NCBI GenBank assembly: GCA_947464335.1
Contig: CANHWG010000025.1
Location: forward strand, 1-38,417
Source: Flavobacteriaceae bacterium
GTDB lineage: Bacteria; Bacteroidota; Bacteroidia; Flavobacteriales; Flavobacteriaceae
DNA: 38,417 nt
Reading direction: 5' to 3'
Shown: positions 1-8,381 of the stretch, in pieces
Layout: every line of letters begins with the position of its first letter
Numbering within the stretch: the stretch's first letter is position 1
Notes under the pieces: generated by a model
What the model was told of the DNA's origin: nothing
What the model saw: the letters and a program-made list of their open reading frames with translations, nothing else
The model's database searches: none
Program-made: the position numbers and the translations under genes

Positions 1-3000
1 ATCAAAAGTACCCGCATTGGTTGTAAAGGTATAAGGCCCAGTTTTTAAATTATGTATGATATTTAAATCTTTATCTTCTATATAAACATCTTGCTGATCA
101 AACAAGCCATCAAAATCAAATAATGAAATACTAAATTCACCAGTAATAGTAGATTTATACCCCATCGGAATAGTGTCTTCTATAGCAAATGGTGTTGGTC
201 GCCCTTGAATACTTAGCTTGGTAGTTTCTGCCAAAGTATAAAGTGTAATTGCATTACCCACATCAATCATTTCACCGTCATATAAACGGTCTAAGCCAAA
301 GCTTGCTCCTTCGACATAACCAATCAAAGTTTGTTTAAAAGCACCTTGTGTATTGGTAATGTTGAGCCAGTATCTGTGCTTTTCAGGTGCTAAAACATCG
401 GTAACCGTTGGACTTGAAATTCTGAAAAACTGATCGTTATTTCCTGCAATTCGCATGCTGTTTTTAAAAGTAGCTGAACCGTTAGCTAGACCTTTTATAA
501 AGAAACCTTGGCCAGATGCAATTTTTCCATTTGGGATAGAGATATTCAAACCCGTATTTGTAGCCGCAGCCGTTCCGGTACTCCCTAAATAATTGTAGAT
601 AGCATAATCGCTACCGCTGTATTGATAGGCGGCATTAAGAGGTGTATTATGTGTCCAAAAATAAAGTGTACCACTTAGAGTAGCAGCATTGTCAGAATCT
701 AATAAAAAGGCATCTGCTGAAAGTGCACTCGGATACGGATTACCCAATAAATTAAACTGACTAGCGCCACCTGTTATAGGTAAAGTGATGATTCCGTTAT
801 TGGGTACTCCTATAAAATTGGCAATATGGGTTAATGGCGTGGCTGGTGCACCGGTTGGAAATGCAATGGGCGCTCTAAAAATATATCCTTTACCTGGGAT
901 CATTGAAGTTGCACCTGGATTTAGTACAAATTGCCATGAATTGGTTGTCGTATTAAATTCAAAAAATAAATTACTTGGCGAAAAAGGAGAAACATCTAGT
1001 AATAATTGTGGACTTACTGGTGTTGACCAATAGGTATAATCAAACTTAAACATAGGTGTTGTTGCTCTTTTATAGGTAATGTTACCTGTATTTAAAAAAG
1101 GCACTCCATTGTTATTTAGATGATTAATTTGAAGCAAACTTGCGTTATTATCAAAAGTTAGGGAACCTCCTATTACTTTTACGTCATTTTGAACGGTTAA
1201 AGTATGATTTGTATTAAAGAAAACATCACCTGAAATCACTTCAACGGCACAAGCTTGGATATTTCCAGTTGAATTGAAATTACCATTAAAAACCGCTTTA
1301 ATAGATGAAGTAGGGGGACCGATACTCCAAGTAGTTCCATTCCAAGTTGTGACATTAAAACTAATCGTAACTGTATTTGAATAAGTTACAGGACATATCC
1401 CATTTTGAAGCACTACCCTATAAAATCGAGTTCCTGAAAAGGTTCCGATTGCTCCTGATGTAAGCGTATTTGTTGTATTAGTTATCGTCGTAAGCCCAGA
1501 AGAAAAAGCAGCATTATTAGCAAATTCCCATCTAACAATTGTACCTGTCGAACCAGTTAACACCAAATTATTTGGCGTAAATCCGCCACAAATCACTTGA
1601 CTACTAGACAATACCCCGGTAATTACATTAGGAATTACTGTTAGTGTAGTAGTATTATTTGTAAAACAACCATTTGCACCTAAAGCAGTTCCAGTATAGG
1701 TTCTAGTTGCATTGGGTTTTGAATAGATAATAGATGTTGGAGTCCCTGCTATATAGGGTGCTGTAGCTGCAGCATCAAAAAACAAATCAGTTACCGGAGA
1801 CCAAGTTACTTCTAGAGCTAAATTACCCGTAATATTTATATTATCAATTGCCCAACAATAGTCGTAACTTGCTTCAAAATAGAAGCGAAGTCGAACATTA
1901 GAATTTCCAATTAATCCGCTTAGATCAACTATTCTATTAACAAATCCAGAAGTTGTTCCTTGAGTAACTGTTTGAACTAATCTCGGTGGTGATTGCCAAG
2001 TAACACCACCGTCTATAGATGATTCTACACGTGCCCTATTACCGGGGATATATCGCAAATATTGCCAAAAACTTAAAGTTACACTTGTATATCCTGCTAA
2101 ATTAATAACGGGTGACACTAAATAGGTTTGTGTTAAATTAGAACTTGGAAATCCTTGAGCGTAAGAATCGCTAAAATAAAATTGCGAAGCATCATTACTA
2201 CTTATAGGGGTACTCCATCCACCTGGCGGAGTATAAGGACTATCTCTCAATGTCCATTCAGCATCAGCAGGAGTTCCACCAACCGAAGTATTAATTGTAG
2301 TCCAATCATTTGTAGCACCATTAAAATTTTCACTTAAAATAACAACAGGAACAGCTGCTGCTAAAGTTGCGTTTAATGGTTGGATATTACCTTGGCAAAC
2401 ATTCGCTGTAGAGGGAACTATAGTAATTGGAGGTGGTTCAGCATTTACATTTACTGTATAGGTAATTAAGGTGGTACATAGGCCTCCTGATGTTTGAGAT
2501 GCTACTAAAGAATAAGTAGTGGTGACAGAAGGTGTAAAAGTAAAACCTGCTGCCAAAGAACCACTAATTCCTGTAGTTGGAGTCCAAACAAAATTATTAT
2601 AAGCAGTATATCCTAAAACAGTAACCAATGGCGATGTTTCACCTGCGCATAAAGTTGATGAAGTTGAGCTAAAAGATAATGGAGGTGCTGGGGTAATGGT
2701 AGCAGTAACTGGAGTCAATAAAGACCTACAAATATTTGAAAATTTCCAATTGTAAGCATAAATGAAATAGCTATTATCAAAATCATTAGAAAAAATAGTT
2801 GCCGATGAAGAAGTATAAGGATAAGTTACGCTATCAACATTAATAATTAAACCTGATGCTGGCATTACTTCAAAAATAAGAAAATAATTTCCAAGTGTTA
2901 AATTTAAACCTAATGGTATTGTTTGTGGCATTCCTCCTCCTGAGGTATTAGTAGTATAATTATACGTTCCAACAACTGCATTTGTTATGGCTCTTCGGAT

Positions 3001-5553
3001 AGTTAAGACTCCGTTTTGTCCAGATACCATAGGATATATATCAATAGATTGAAAAGTAGTTGTATTATTGACAGTAAAGTTTAAATGTACAGAATTCGAT
3101 AGTATTCCTAATGTTCCACCTTGAGAAACAGGAGAAAAAGGCCCAACAGTATCGATACCACCTGTTGATTTAGATTGAGCATAAAAAGTTGTATTGGAAA
3201 ACAGTGTTGGTGTAACAAAACTAGAACCTGTTCCAACCAAGTTAGTTCCAGCAACATCGGAAAACCATTCAATTGTTGAGCCCGAACTTGCGGTAGCGAT
3301 TAGTGTGGCAGATCCTCCTCCGCACAAAGTACCATTTACGACGGATAATAAAGTTGAAACGGAGCAATCGGTATTGAATGCAGTTAACAAACTCCATTCA
3401 CTTTTATTAGTAGGACCGCAATTTCCTCTAACCCAAACATAATATAACGTAGTTGGTGTTAATCCTGAAACAGAAACAGTTGTGATTCCAGCTCCTACTG
3501 ACCCTGTTGGGGTAACAAAACTACTGGGTTGTGTATTTATTGTACTAACATAATATTCATAACCATCTGAAGGCACAGGTACACTTGCAATCCAAGATAA
3601 AGTTGCCGAAGTAGATCCTACAGAAGTAACTGACACATCTGTTGGTTCAAAACAAGTTGGCGAAACAATTACACTAATATCGTCAATCAAAATTTTACTT
3701 TGATTAGCAAAACTAAAACCTTGAAAACCTATAAAGTAAACATCAGAGACCGCTGGAGTAAAATCAACTATAGCTGTTTGATATACTGTATTATTAAAAT
3801 TAGTCAAATTGAATAAAGTGATATTCATACTTGGCACATTTTGACTAGTTCCCATAACAATCCTAAGATTTTCTGAAAAAAAGGAAGTATTCGTAGTATT
3901 GTATTTAAACTTTATTCTATAGGTAATACTATTTGATAAAGCTATACCAGGCAAAATAAACCAATCATCAGAATCATCAATGGTATTTGTTCTCAAATGA
4001 ATTGCATTTGGATTTGAAGAAGCTGAGGAATTTTGAACCTGCCATCTATTTGCATCAGCATTAACATCTGTAATCACAAAGCAATTCGGAACTGTTGATA
4101 CTGGAGTTGTATCAAAATTTTGAGTATAGGGTACTGTAAATGAACCACAAGTTGTGGTTACTGTTCCTATAGTACTATTCAAACCACAACCTAATCCTAC
4201 AGCTCGAACTCTAAAGTAATAGGTAGTTAGAGGATTAAGTCCGATTAACGTTAAATTGGTTATTCCACCAGTTGAAAAATTAGTATAAGTTGGCAATGTT
4301 GTTGCAAATGTATTTGTTGTTGAAACATCAATACGATAATCAGTAGCACCTGCAACTCCTATCCAATCTGCAATAAATGAATTACCGTCAACATTTGAAG
4401 AAGTAATAGCAGTTGGTGCAGTTATACAAGTTGCATTCGAAGCACTTATTATACTCGTCATTCTGTAAAAAGGCGCGCCCAAACATCCAGCATTATAGGG
4501 TATTATCCAATAATAATATCGTGTGTTCGGAGTCAAACCCGTTTGAGCAAATGAAGTCGCATTTGATGTACTAATTACAGTATAAATTCCAGAAATCACA
4601 TCGTTAACTGCCCAATATACACGATTTGGAACATCTATATTTGTGGGTACCGTATTTACTGTACTTCGTAATATTAGATAATTCGTCGGGGCAGGTACAG
4701 CAGCAGTAAAACTATTTCCGGTAAAACTTGTTGAATCTATATTGGTAGAACCTATCGTAAGTACTGCAGGACTAGCAGTTGGTGTAGCACAAGGTAATGA
4801 AGGTGTAAAGGTATATAACAAACCATTGTTTGGAAACTCTGTTTGACTTGTTCTAACTGTATTAGAATTTGAAGTTCCACTGACAGTTCTACCAAACCAT
4901 TGAAAATTAGTATTGGCTCCAGATTGCAAACGATTGTTAACCTCTCCTTGCAAAAAATCATTAGTAACTCCACGTAAACCTACTTGAACATTATAAACCG
5001 ATGGATCAGTTGTAGCACAAGCTCCATACAAGATTTGTACTCTATTAGTGGTTTCATTTAAACGTATCTGAAAATTAAAATTTCCAGTTGCAACTTTCCT
5101 TCTAGCATTTGTCCATTGAACAACAAAAATTCTATTAGGCGCAGTCCCTATAGTTTCATAAACAATATTGTCAGTCGGTGTACCCGAGATCAAATCTATT
5201 CCAAGAGCACTAACTGTTCCTCCATTAGAAAAGGCAATAGGACTACTTAAAGGTAAATAATTTGTGGAAGCTGGCTGAATACCAAAAGATATAAAACCAT
5301 TTGGACTAATAAAACATTGTGTATGAAGAACATCGTTATAGGTAAAATTAAAACCGATTGGTGCTATAAAAGCCGAGCCATTAACATGATCGTCCCATGG
5401 TGCAGTATATGCTGTAGAAGGAGCAACTAAAGGGGAATAACCTGATAATGATTCATTATATGCATAGGTGCTTACCTGAGCATAACCAAATTGATTAAAC
5501 AAAGACAAAAAACTAGTTAGTAAAAAAATAAAAAAAAGTTTTTTTTGAACCAT
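1..5553 (-). CDS. Giant secreted multidomain adhesin, partial (C-terminus outside window)
   Basis: The frame appears open from an ATG at 5553 to the window edge, giving 1851 residues with no stop; frame was checked at several points. It begins with a signal peptide of about 26 residues ending in GYAQ. Fibronectin-III-like segments lie near residues 254, 375 and 635, each starting with a Cys-x-x-Pro-T type motif and containing ATLSW- or FIADW-like strands. Two MAM/cleaved-adhesin-like jelly-roll segments lie near residues 468-630 (start YTQNFDTTP) and 1070-1240 (start ILSENFNGATNDW), with a PKD/Ig-like segment between them. The region after about residue 1450 resembles the conserved stretch that precedes a T9SS sorting domain in many flavobacterial surface proteins. 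Probable role: cell-surface adhesion or matrix binding, exported by Sec then T9SS. The sorting domain itself is not visible, so T9SS export is inferred. A loose -7 box (TACAATTTG, three spacer bases) lies at 5589-5597. Confidence 0.85.
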   Translation of the reverse strand, partial: MVQKKLFFIFLLTSFLSLFNQFGYAQVSTYAYNESLSGYSPLVAPSTAYTAPWDDHVNGSAFIAPIGFNFTYNDVLHTQCFISPNGFISFGIQPASTNYLPLSSPIAFSNGGTVSALGIDLISGTPTDNIVYETIGTAPNRIFVVQWTNARRKVATGNFNFQIRLNETTNRVQILYGACATTDPSVYNVQVGLRGVTNDFLQGEVNNRLQSGANTNFQWFGRTVSGTSNSNTVRTSQTEFPNNGLLYTFTPSLPCATPTASPAVLTIGSTNIDSTSFTGNSFTAAVPAPTNYLILRSTVNTVPTNIDVPNRVYWAVNDVISGIYTVISTSNATSFAQTGLTPNTRYYYWIIPYNAGCLGAPFYRMTSIISASNATCITAPTAITSSNVDGNSFIADWIGVAGATDYRIDVSTTNTFATTLPTYTNFSTGGITNLTLIGLNPLTTYYFRVRAVGLGCGLNSTIGTVTTTCGSFTVPYTQNFDTTPVSTVPNCFVITDVNADANRWQVQNSSASSNPNAIHLRTNTIDDSDDWFILPGIALSNSITYRIKFKYNTTNTSFFSENLRIVMGTSQNVPSMNITLFNLTNFNNTVYQTAIVDFTPAVSDVYFIGFQGFSFANQSKILIDDISVIVSPTCFEPTDVSVTSVGSTSATLSWIASVPVPSDGYEYYVSTINTQPSSFVTPTGSVGAGITTVSVSGLTPTTLYYVWVRGNCGPTNKSEWSLLTAFNTDCSVSTLLSVVNGTLCGGGSATLIATASSGSTIEWFSDVAGTNLVGTGSSFVTPTLFSNTTFYAQSKSTGGIDTVGPFSPVSQGGTLGILSNSVHLNFTVNNTTTFQSIDIYPMVSGQNGVLTIRRAITNAVVGTYNYTTNTSGGGMPQTIPLGLNLTLGNYFLIFEVMPASGLIINVDSVTYPYTSSSATIFSNDFDNSYFIYAYNWKFSNICRSLLTPVTATITPAPPLSFSSTSSTLCAGETSPLVTVLGYTAYNNFVWTPTTGISGSLAAGFTFTPSVTTTYSLVASQTSGGLCTTLITYTVNVNAEPPPITIVPSTANVCQGNIQPLNATLAAAVPVVILSENFNGATNDWTTINTSVGGTPADAEWTLRDSPYTPPGGWSTPISSNDASQFYFSDSYAQGFPSSNLTQTYLVSPVINLAGYTSVTLSFWQYLRYIPGNRARVESSIDGGVTWQSPPRLVQTVTQGTTSGFVNRIVDLSGLIGNSNVRLRFYFEASYDYCWAIDNINITGNLALEVTWSPVTDLFFDAAATAPYIAGTPTSIIYSKPNATRTYTGTALGANGCFTNNTTTLTVIPNVITGVLSSSQVICGGFTPNNLVLTGSTGTIVRWEFANNAAFSSGLTTITNTTNTLTSGAIGTFSGTRFYRVVLQNGICPVTYSNTVTISFNVTTWNGTTWSIGPPTSSIKAVFNGNFNSTGNIQACAVEVISGDVFFNTNHTLTVQNDVKVIGGSLTFDNNASLLQINHLNNNGVPFLNTGNITYKRATTPMFKFDYTYWSTPVSPQLLLDVSPFSPSNLFFEFNTTTNSWQFVLNPGATSMIPGKGYIFRAPIAFPTGAPATPLTHIANFIGVPNNGIITLPITGGASQFNLLGNPYPSALSADAFLLDSDNAATLSGTLYFWTHNTPLNAAYQYSGSDYAIYNYLGSTGTAAATNTGLNISIPNGKIASGQGFFIKGLANGSATFKNSMRIAGNNDQFFRISSPTVTDVLAPEKHRYWLNITNTQGAFKQTLIGYVEGASFGLDRLYDGEMIDVGNAITLYTLAETTKLSIQGRPTPFAIEDTIPMGYKSTITGEFSISLFDFDGLFDQQDVYIEDKDLNIIHNLKTGPYTFTTNAGTFD

Positions 5554-5897
5554 AAATATATTTTGATTATTTAAATTGTTCCTTTTGACAAATTGTATTC
5601 TTAGAAAAATTAATAGTATCGATAAACTATTGTTGTATAATCAATTAAACCACAGTTTATCAATAAGCAAATAACGTAAATTTATGTGAATTTTGGAAAT
5701 ATTATTTAGAATTATATTGTTTAGTATATAAAAGTAAAAAAAATCTGAAATGGTTTAGCTTAATTTATGTTTGTATTTATTATTACAGAAGTGTATTCTT
5801 ATAAAAGTTACCGTAAATCATTAAAAATAATTTAAAATCGTAATGATTAGTTAATTATTAAATCGAACTGTTTTCTATCTTTGAAAAAAACTAGACA
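5554..5897. other. Intergenic region between adhesin and phosphoribosyltransferase
   Basis: This 344-base divergent region is very AT-rich and has no convincing ORF. It holds the -7 box of the rightward gene at 5876-5883, a loose leftward -7 box at 5589-5597, and an 8-bp inverted repeat (GATAAACT at 5621-5628, AGTTTATC at 5654-5661) that could be an operator or hairpin in the adhesin leader. The 10-mer TATCGATAAA at 5617-5626 recurs upstream of the fibre gene at 20307-20316. Confidence 0.6.
5876..5883 (+). promoter_or_regulatory. Bacteroidota -7 element for the phosphoribosyltransferase gene
   Basis: TATCTTTG matches the TAnnTTTG consensus exactly and lies 14 bases before the ATG, which implies a very short leader. 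No clear TTTG -33 box is seen. Confidence 0.55.
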
Positions 5898-6395
5898 ATG
5901 AATCAAAAGATAATATTAAACAATCAAGAAATAGAACATAAAACAAAACGCATAGCTTATCAGATTTACGAGACCTTTGTTGATGAAAAGGAAATAATTT
6001 TAGCCGGAATTTCTAATAATGGATTTGTTTTTGCTGAAAAAATTAATGCCGTTTTAAATGTAATTTGCGATTTAAAAATAATCCTTTGTGAAGTAAAAAT
6101 TGACAAACAAAATACATTCAATCCAATTACAACTTCAATTACAAAGGAAGATTACAGTCATAAAAATATTGTTCTAGTTGATGACGTCTTAAATTCTGGA
6201 AGCACTCTTATTTATGGCGTTAAACATTTCTTAGAAGTACCCGTAAAAAAATTCAAAACGGTAGTTTTAGTAGATAGAAATCACAAAAAATATCCGGTAA
6301 AAGCTGATTTTAAAGGAATTTCACTTTCCACATCTTCAAAAGAGCATGTTCATGTTTTATTTGAAGAAAATAACAATTATGCCTATTTAATTTAA
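5898..6395 (+). CDS. Phosphoribosyltransferase family protein
   Basis: This is a 165-residue type I phosphoribosyltransferase fold. The PRPP-binding loop is clear at residues 91-105, with hydrophobic strand IVLV, acidic pair D95-D96 and then LNSGSTL. The order and length resemble PyrR- or hypoxanthine-type enzymes, but the substrate-specifying hood is not recognisable, so the base or acceptor is unknown. It probably acts in nucleotide salvage or as a PyrR-like regulator. It is transcribed from its own promoter, with the TAnnTTTG box 14 bases before ATG. Its 3' end overlaps the 3' end of the opposing aroK gene by 9 bases, with no terminator visible between them. Confidence 0.85.
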   Translation: MNQKIILNNQEIEHKTKRIAYQIYETFVDEKEIILAGISNNGFVFAEKINAVLNVICDLKIILCEVKIDKQNTFNPITTSITKEDYSHKNIVLVDDVLNSGSTLIYGVKHFLEVPVKKFKTVVLVDRNHKKYPVKADFKGISLSTSSKEHVHVLFEENNNYAYLI

Positions 6396-6905
6396 AAAAT
6401 TTATTATTTCTGAAGCTATAATTTCTGGTGTTTTATAATCAATCGAAATGATATGATTTGCTTGATTATAGAAATAACTTCTTTCAAATAAATGTTTAGC
6501 TACAAAGTCTTGAATTTCTTCATCAGACTTATTTGAAACAATTGGTCTTTGCTTTTTTTCTGTTTTTAATCTTTCAACAATAACATCTATGGAAGCTTTT
6601 AGGTAAAATGACATTGTGTTATTTCCTTTTAACAGTAAATGATTATTAGCATAACATGGAGTTCCACCTCCCGTACTAATAATTAAATCTTCTCTAACTT
6701 CTAAAACTTCTTTAAATGTTTCGTGTTCTACTTTTCTGAAATAAATTTCTCCTTTTTGGTGGAAGATATCAGAAATTTTCATTTTTAGTTTTTTTTCTAT
6801 CATATCATCTAAGTCAATTGCCTTAAAATTAGTTTTTTTCGAAACTAAATTACCTATTGTTGACTTACCGACAGCCATATAACCTACCAAAATAATTTTC
6901 AACAT
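6387..6905 (-). CDS. aroK: Shikimate kinase
   Basis: This 172-residue enzyme is of usual length for AroK. It phosphorylates shikimate at the 3-hydroxyl with ATP in the chorismate pathway, in the cytoplasm. Visible signatures are the Walker A loop GYMAVGKST near residues 8-16, the DLDD segment near residues 31-34 that contributes to magnesium and shikimate binding, the STGGGTP shikimate-binding motif near residues 77-83, and the lid region with KKQRP near residue 120. It faces the phosphoribosyltransferase gene convergently with a 9-base overlap. No consensus promoter was found in the short gap to the tRNA promoter region. Confidence 0.95.
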   Translation of the reverse strand: MLKIILVGYMAVGKSTIGNLVSKKTNFKAIDLDDMIEKKLKMKISDIFHQKGEIYFRKVEHETFKEVLEVREDLIISTGGGTPCYANNHLLLKGNNTMSFYLKASIDVIVERLKTEKKQRPIVSNKSDEEIQDFVAKHLFERSYFYNQANHIISIDYKTPEIIASEIINFLN

Positions 6906-6976
6906 AACAATAAAACCTTATAAATTAAGCCCTTAAGACCTCTTACCAAAAAAAGGTAAATTTATGACATAATTGC

Positions 6977-7008
6977 TTTGAAATATAAATAATAAGGTCT
7001 TATATTTG
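6977..7008 (+). promoter_or_regulatory. Strong promoter of the tRNA cluster
   Basis: TTTG at 6977-6980 and TATATTTG at 7001-7008 are separated by 20 bases and match the Bacteroidota sigma-A consensus. The first tRNA starts 25 bases after the -7 box. This is the best-formed promoter of the left part of the window. Confidence 0.75.
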
Positions 7009-7033
7009 CACCCGCATTCAAGAAAGGAAAAAA

Positions 7034-7106
7034 GACTCGATAGCTCAGTCGGTAGAGCACATCACTTTTAATGATGGGGTCCTGGGTTCGAGCCCCAGTC
7101 GGGTCA
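7034..7106 (+). tRNA. tRNA-Lys (anticodon TTT)
   Basis: This 73-base cloverleaf has acceptor stem GACTCGA pairing with TCGGGTC (one G-T wobble), anticodon stem CATCA/TGATG, loop CTTTTAA (anticodon TTT), T arm CTGGG-TTCGAGC-CCCAG and discriminator A. The 3' CCA is not encoded. An identical copy follows 25 bases later. Confidence 0.97.
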
Positions 7107-7131
7107 CATTTTTTTTCTTTAATACGGTAAA

Positions 7132-7204
7132 GACTCGATAGCTCAGTCGGTAGAGCACATCACTTTTAATGATGGGGTCCTGGGTTCGAGCCCCAGTCGG
7201 GTCA
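7132..7204 (+). tRNA. tRNA-Lys (anticodon TTT), second identical copy
   Basis: This copy is base-for-base identical to the tRNA-Lys at 7034-7106, with the same stems, loop CTTTTAA and discriminator A and no encoded CCA. It is probably cotranscribed with that copy and with the following tRNA-Leu. Confidence 0.97.
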
Positions 7205-7246
7205 CAAAAAGTTGTTCGCATAGGTGAATGACTTTTTTTTGTTTTA

Positions 7247-7328
7247 GGCCACGTGGAGAAATTGGTAGACTCGCCATCTTGAGGGGGTGGTGTCGCAAGA
7301 CGTGTCAGTTCGAATCTGATCGTGGTCA
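7247..7328 (+). tRNA. tRNA-Leu (anticodon GAG)
   Basis: This 82-base class II tRNA has acceptor GGCCACG pairing with CGTGGTC, anticodon stem CCATC/GGTGG around loop TTGAGGG (anticodon GAG), a long variable arm (TGTCGCAAGACG), T arm GTCAG-TTCGAAT-CTGAT and discriminator A. CCA is not encoded. Confidence 0.95.
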
Positions 7329-7335
7329 CTTTTTG

Positions 7336-7365
7336 AAGAGCAAAATCTTATCGTTTTTGCTCTTT
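7336..7365 (+). terminator. Intrinsic terminator of the tRNA cluster
   Basis: The arm AAGAGCAAAA pairs with TTTTTGCTCTT across an 8-base loop and runs into a T tract. It lies directly after tRNA-Leu. Confidence 0.75.
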
Positions 7366-7371
7366 TTCATT

Positions 7372-7408
7372 AAATTAAATTTAAAATGCTTTTTTCTTAA
7401 TTTAATTT
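7372..7408. promoter_or_regulatory. Candidate operator upstream of the MerR-type regulator
   Basis: A 10-bp perfect inverted repeat (AAATTAAATT at 7372-7381, AATTTAATTT at 7399-7408) sits just upstream of the -7 box. A regulator of this family often binds its own promoter, but the arms are pure A/T, so chance is a real alternative. Confidence 0.3.
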
Positions 7409-7410
7409 GC

Positions 7411-7418
7411 TAAATTTG
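7411..7418 (+). promoter_or_regulatory. -7 element for the MerR/B12-binding regulator gene
   Basis: TAAATTTG is a perfect TAnnTTTG match 22 bases before the ATG at 7440. It decides the start, because the upstream in-frame ATG at 7407 would precede the transcription start. Confidence 0.55.
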
Positions 7419-7439
7419 TTTAACTTTTTTAGAAAAAAA

Positions 7440-8342
7440 ATGAACAACGTAAAAAATGTTTTCAGCATAAAAGATTTAGAAAATCTAACCGGTATTAAAG
7501 CTCATACTATAAGGATATGGGAAAAAAGATATAATGTATTAGAGCCAATGCGAACTGACACTAATATTCGTTTATATGATTTAGCTAGTCTTCAAAAAAT
7601 GTTAAACGTAACTTTACTTCATAATCACGGTTATAAAATCTCTAAAATTTCAAAATTAACTGAAGAAAAATTACCCGAGTTAGTAAATGAAATAATTTCA
7701 GATAAAAGTGCCAAAAATCATGCTATTAGTTCCTTTAAAATGGCGATGATGAATTTTGATCATGCTTTATTTTTTAGTACTTACAATAAATTATTAGCCG
7801 AAAAATCATTTAGAAGTGTCTTTTACGAAGTTTTCATACCGCTTTTAGAAGAAATTGGATTATTATGGCAAACCGACACCATCACTCCTGCCCATGAACA
7901 TTTTATATCCTATTTAATTAAACAAAAACTTTTGAATAAAACAGAAGTTGTTCAAACAAAACCTCCAACAATTCATGATAAGTTATTTGTTCTCTATTTA
8001 CCAATGGATGAAATTCATGATTTAGGCTTAATGTATTTAAATTACGAAATATTAAGTCATGGTTATAAAAGTATTTTCCTTGGTGAGAGTGTGCCTATAG
8101 ACAGTTTGAAAGACATGAAAAAATATTTTGATAACATAACTTATATATGTTATACAACCGTTCAACCGGACAAAGACGCTATTAATGATTATATCAAAAA
8201 AGTAAAAGATGAAGTATTAAACGAAACTTCTAATTTGTGGCTCATTGGAAGAATGGTCGAAAATATAGATCAAAAACTAATCTCAGAAAAAATCTGCAAA
8301 TTCACCTCAATAAAAGAGTTGGTAGATATCATTACTTACTAA
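7440..8342 (+). CDS. MerR-family regulator with B12-binding domain, CarH/LitR-like candidate photoreceptor
   Basis: This 300-residue protein has an N-terminal MerR winged helix (residues 8-75; FSIKDLENLTGIKAHTIRIWEKRY), a helical bundle (about 90-175) and a cobalamin-binding Rossmann-like domain (about 180-300). In CarH, a Trp-x9-Glu-His motif caps the adenosyl group and a His in the Rossmann domain is the lower cobalt ligand. Here W143, E153 and H154 have exactly that spacing, and H193 in DEIHDLGL fits the lower ligand. CarH tetramers bound to adenosylcobalamin repress carotenoid genes in the dark and fall apart in light. The gene lies immediately upstream of crtI-crtB-crtZ on the same strand, as expected for a local repressor. 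Cofactor binding and light response are inferred. The start at 7440 is preferred over 7407 because of the promoter position. Confidence 0.85.
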   Translation: MNNVKNVFSIKDLENLTGIKAHTIRIWEKRYNVLEPMRTDTNIRLYDLASLQKMLNVTLLHNHGYKISKISKLTEEKLPELVNEIISDKSAKNHAISSFKMAMMNFDHALFFSTYNKLLAEKSFRSVFYEVFIPLLEEIGLLWQTDTITPAHEHFISYLIKQKLLNKTEVVQTKPPTIHDKLFVLYLPMDEIHDLGLMYLNYEILSHGYKSIFLGESVPIDSLKDMKKYFDNITYICYTTVQPDKDAINDYIKKVKDEVLNETSNLWLIGRMVENIDQKLISEKICKFTSIKELVDIITY

Positions 8343-8350
8343 TAATTTTG
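8319..8350 (+). promoter_or_regulatory. Candidate crtI promoter between regulator and crtI
   Basis: TAATTTTG at 8343-8350 begins one base after the regulator stop codon, with TTG at 8319-8321 inside the end of that gene, 21 bases upstream. It would let the crt genes be transcribed separately from their regulator. Confidence 0.45.
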
Positions 8351-8381
8351 TTTCATACTGCCTTGAGTTTTTTAATATAAA

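Noticed and set aside
785..4973. Small ORFs within 1-5553 in other frames or on the other strand
   Set aside because: All lie within the long open leftward adhesin frame and have low-complexity shadow translations.
7045..7329. Leftward 94-codon ORF across the tRNA genes
   Set aside because: It is the antisense translation of two tRNA-Lys copies and tRNA-Leu, a known source of spurious protein entries; its internal repeat simply reflects the duplicated tRNA.
7407..7439. Upstream in-frame start of the MerR-type regulator
   Set aside because: The ATG at 7407 precedes the -7 box at 7411-7418, so it would not be in the message; the 11 added residues do not look like a MerR N-terminus.
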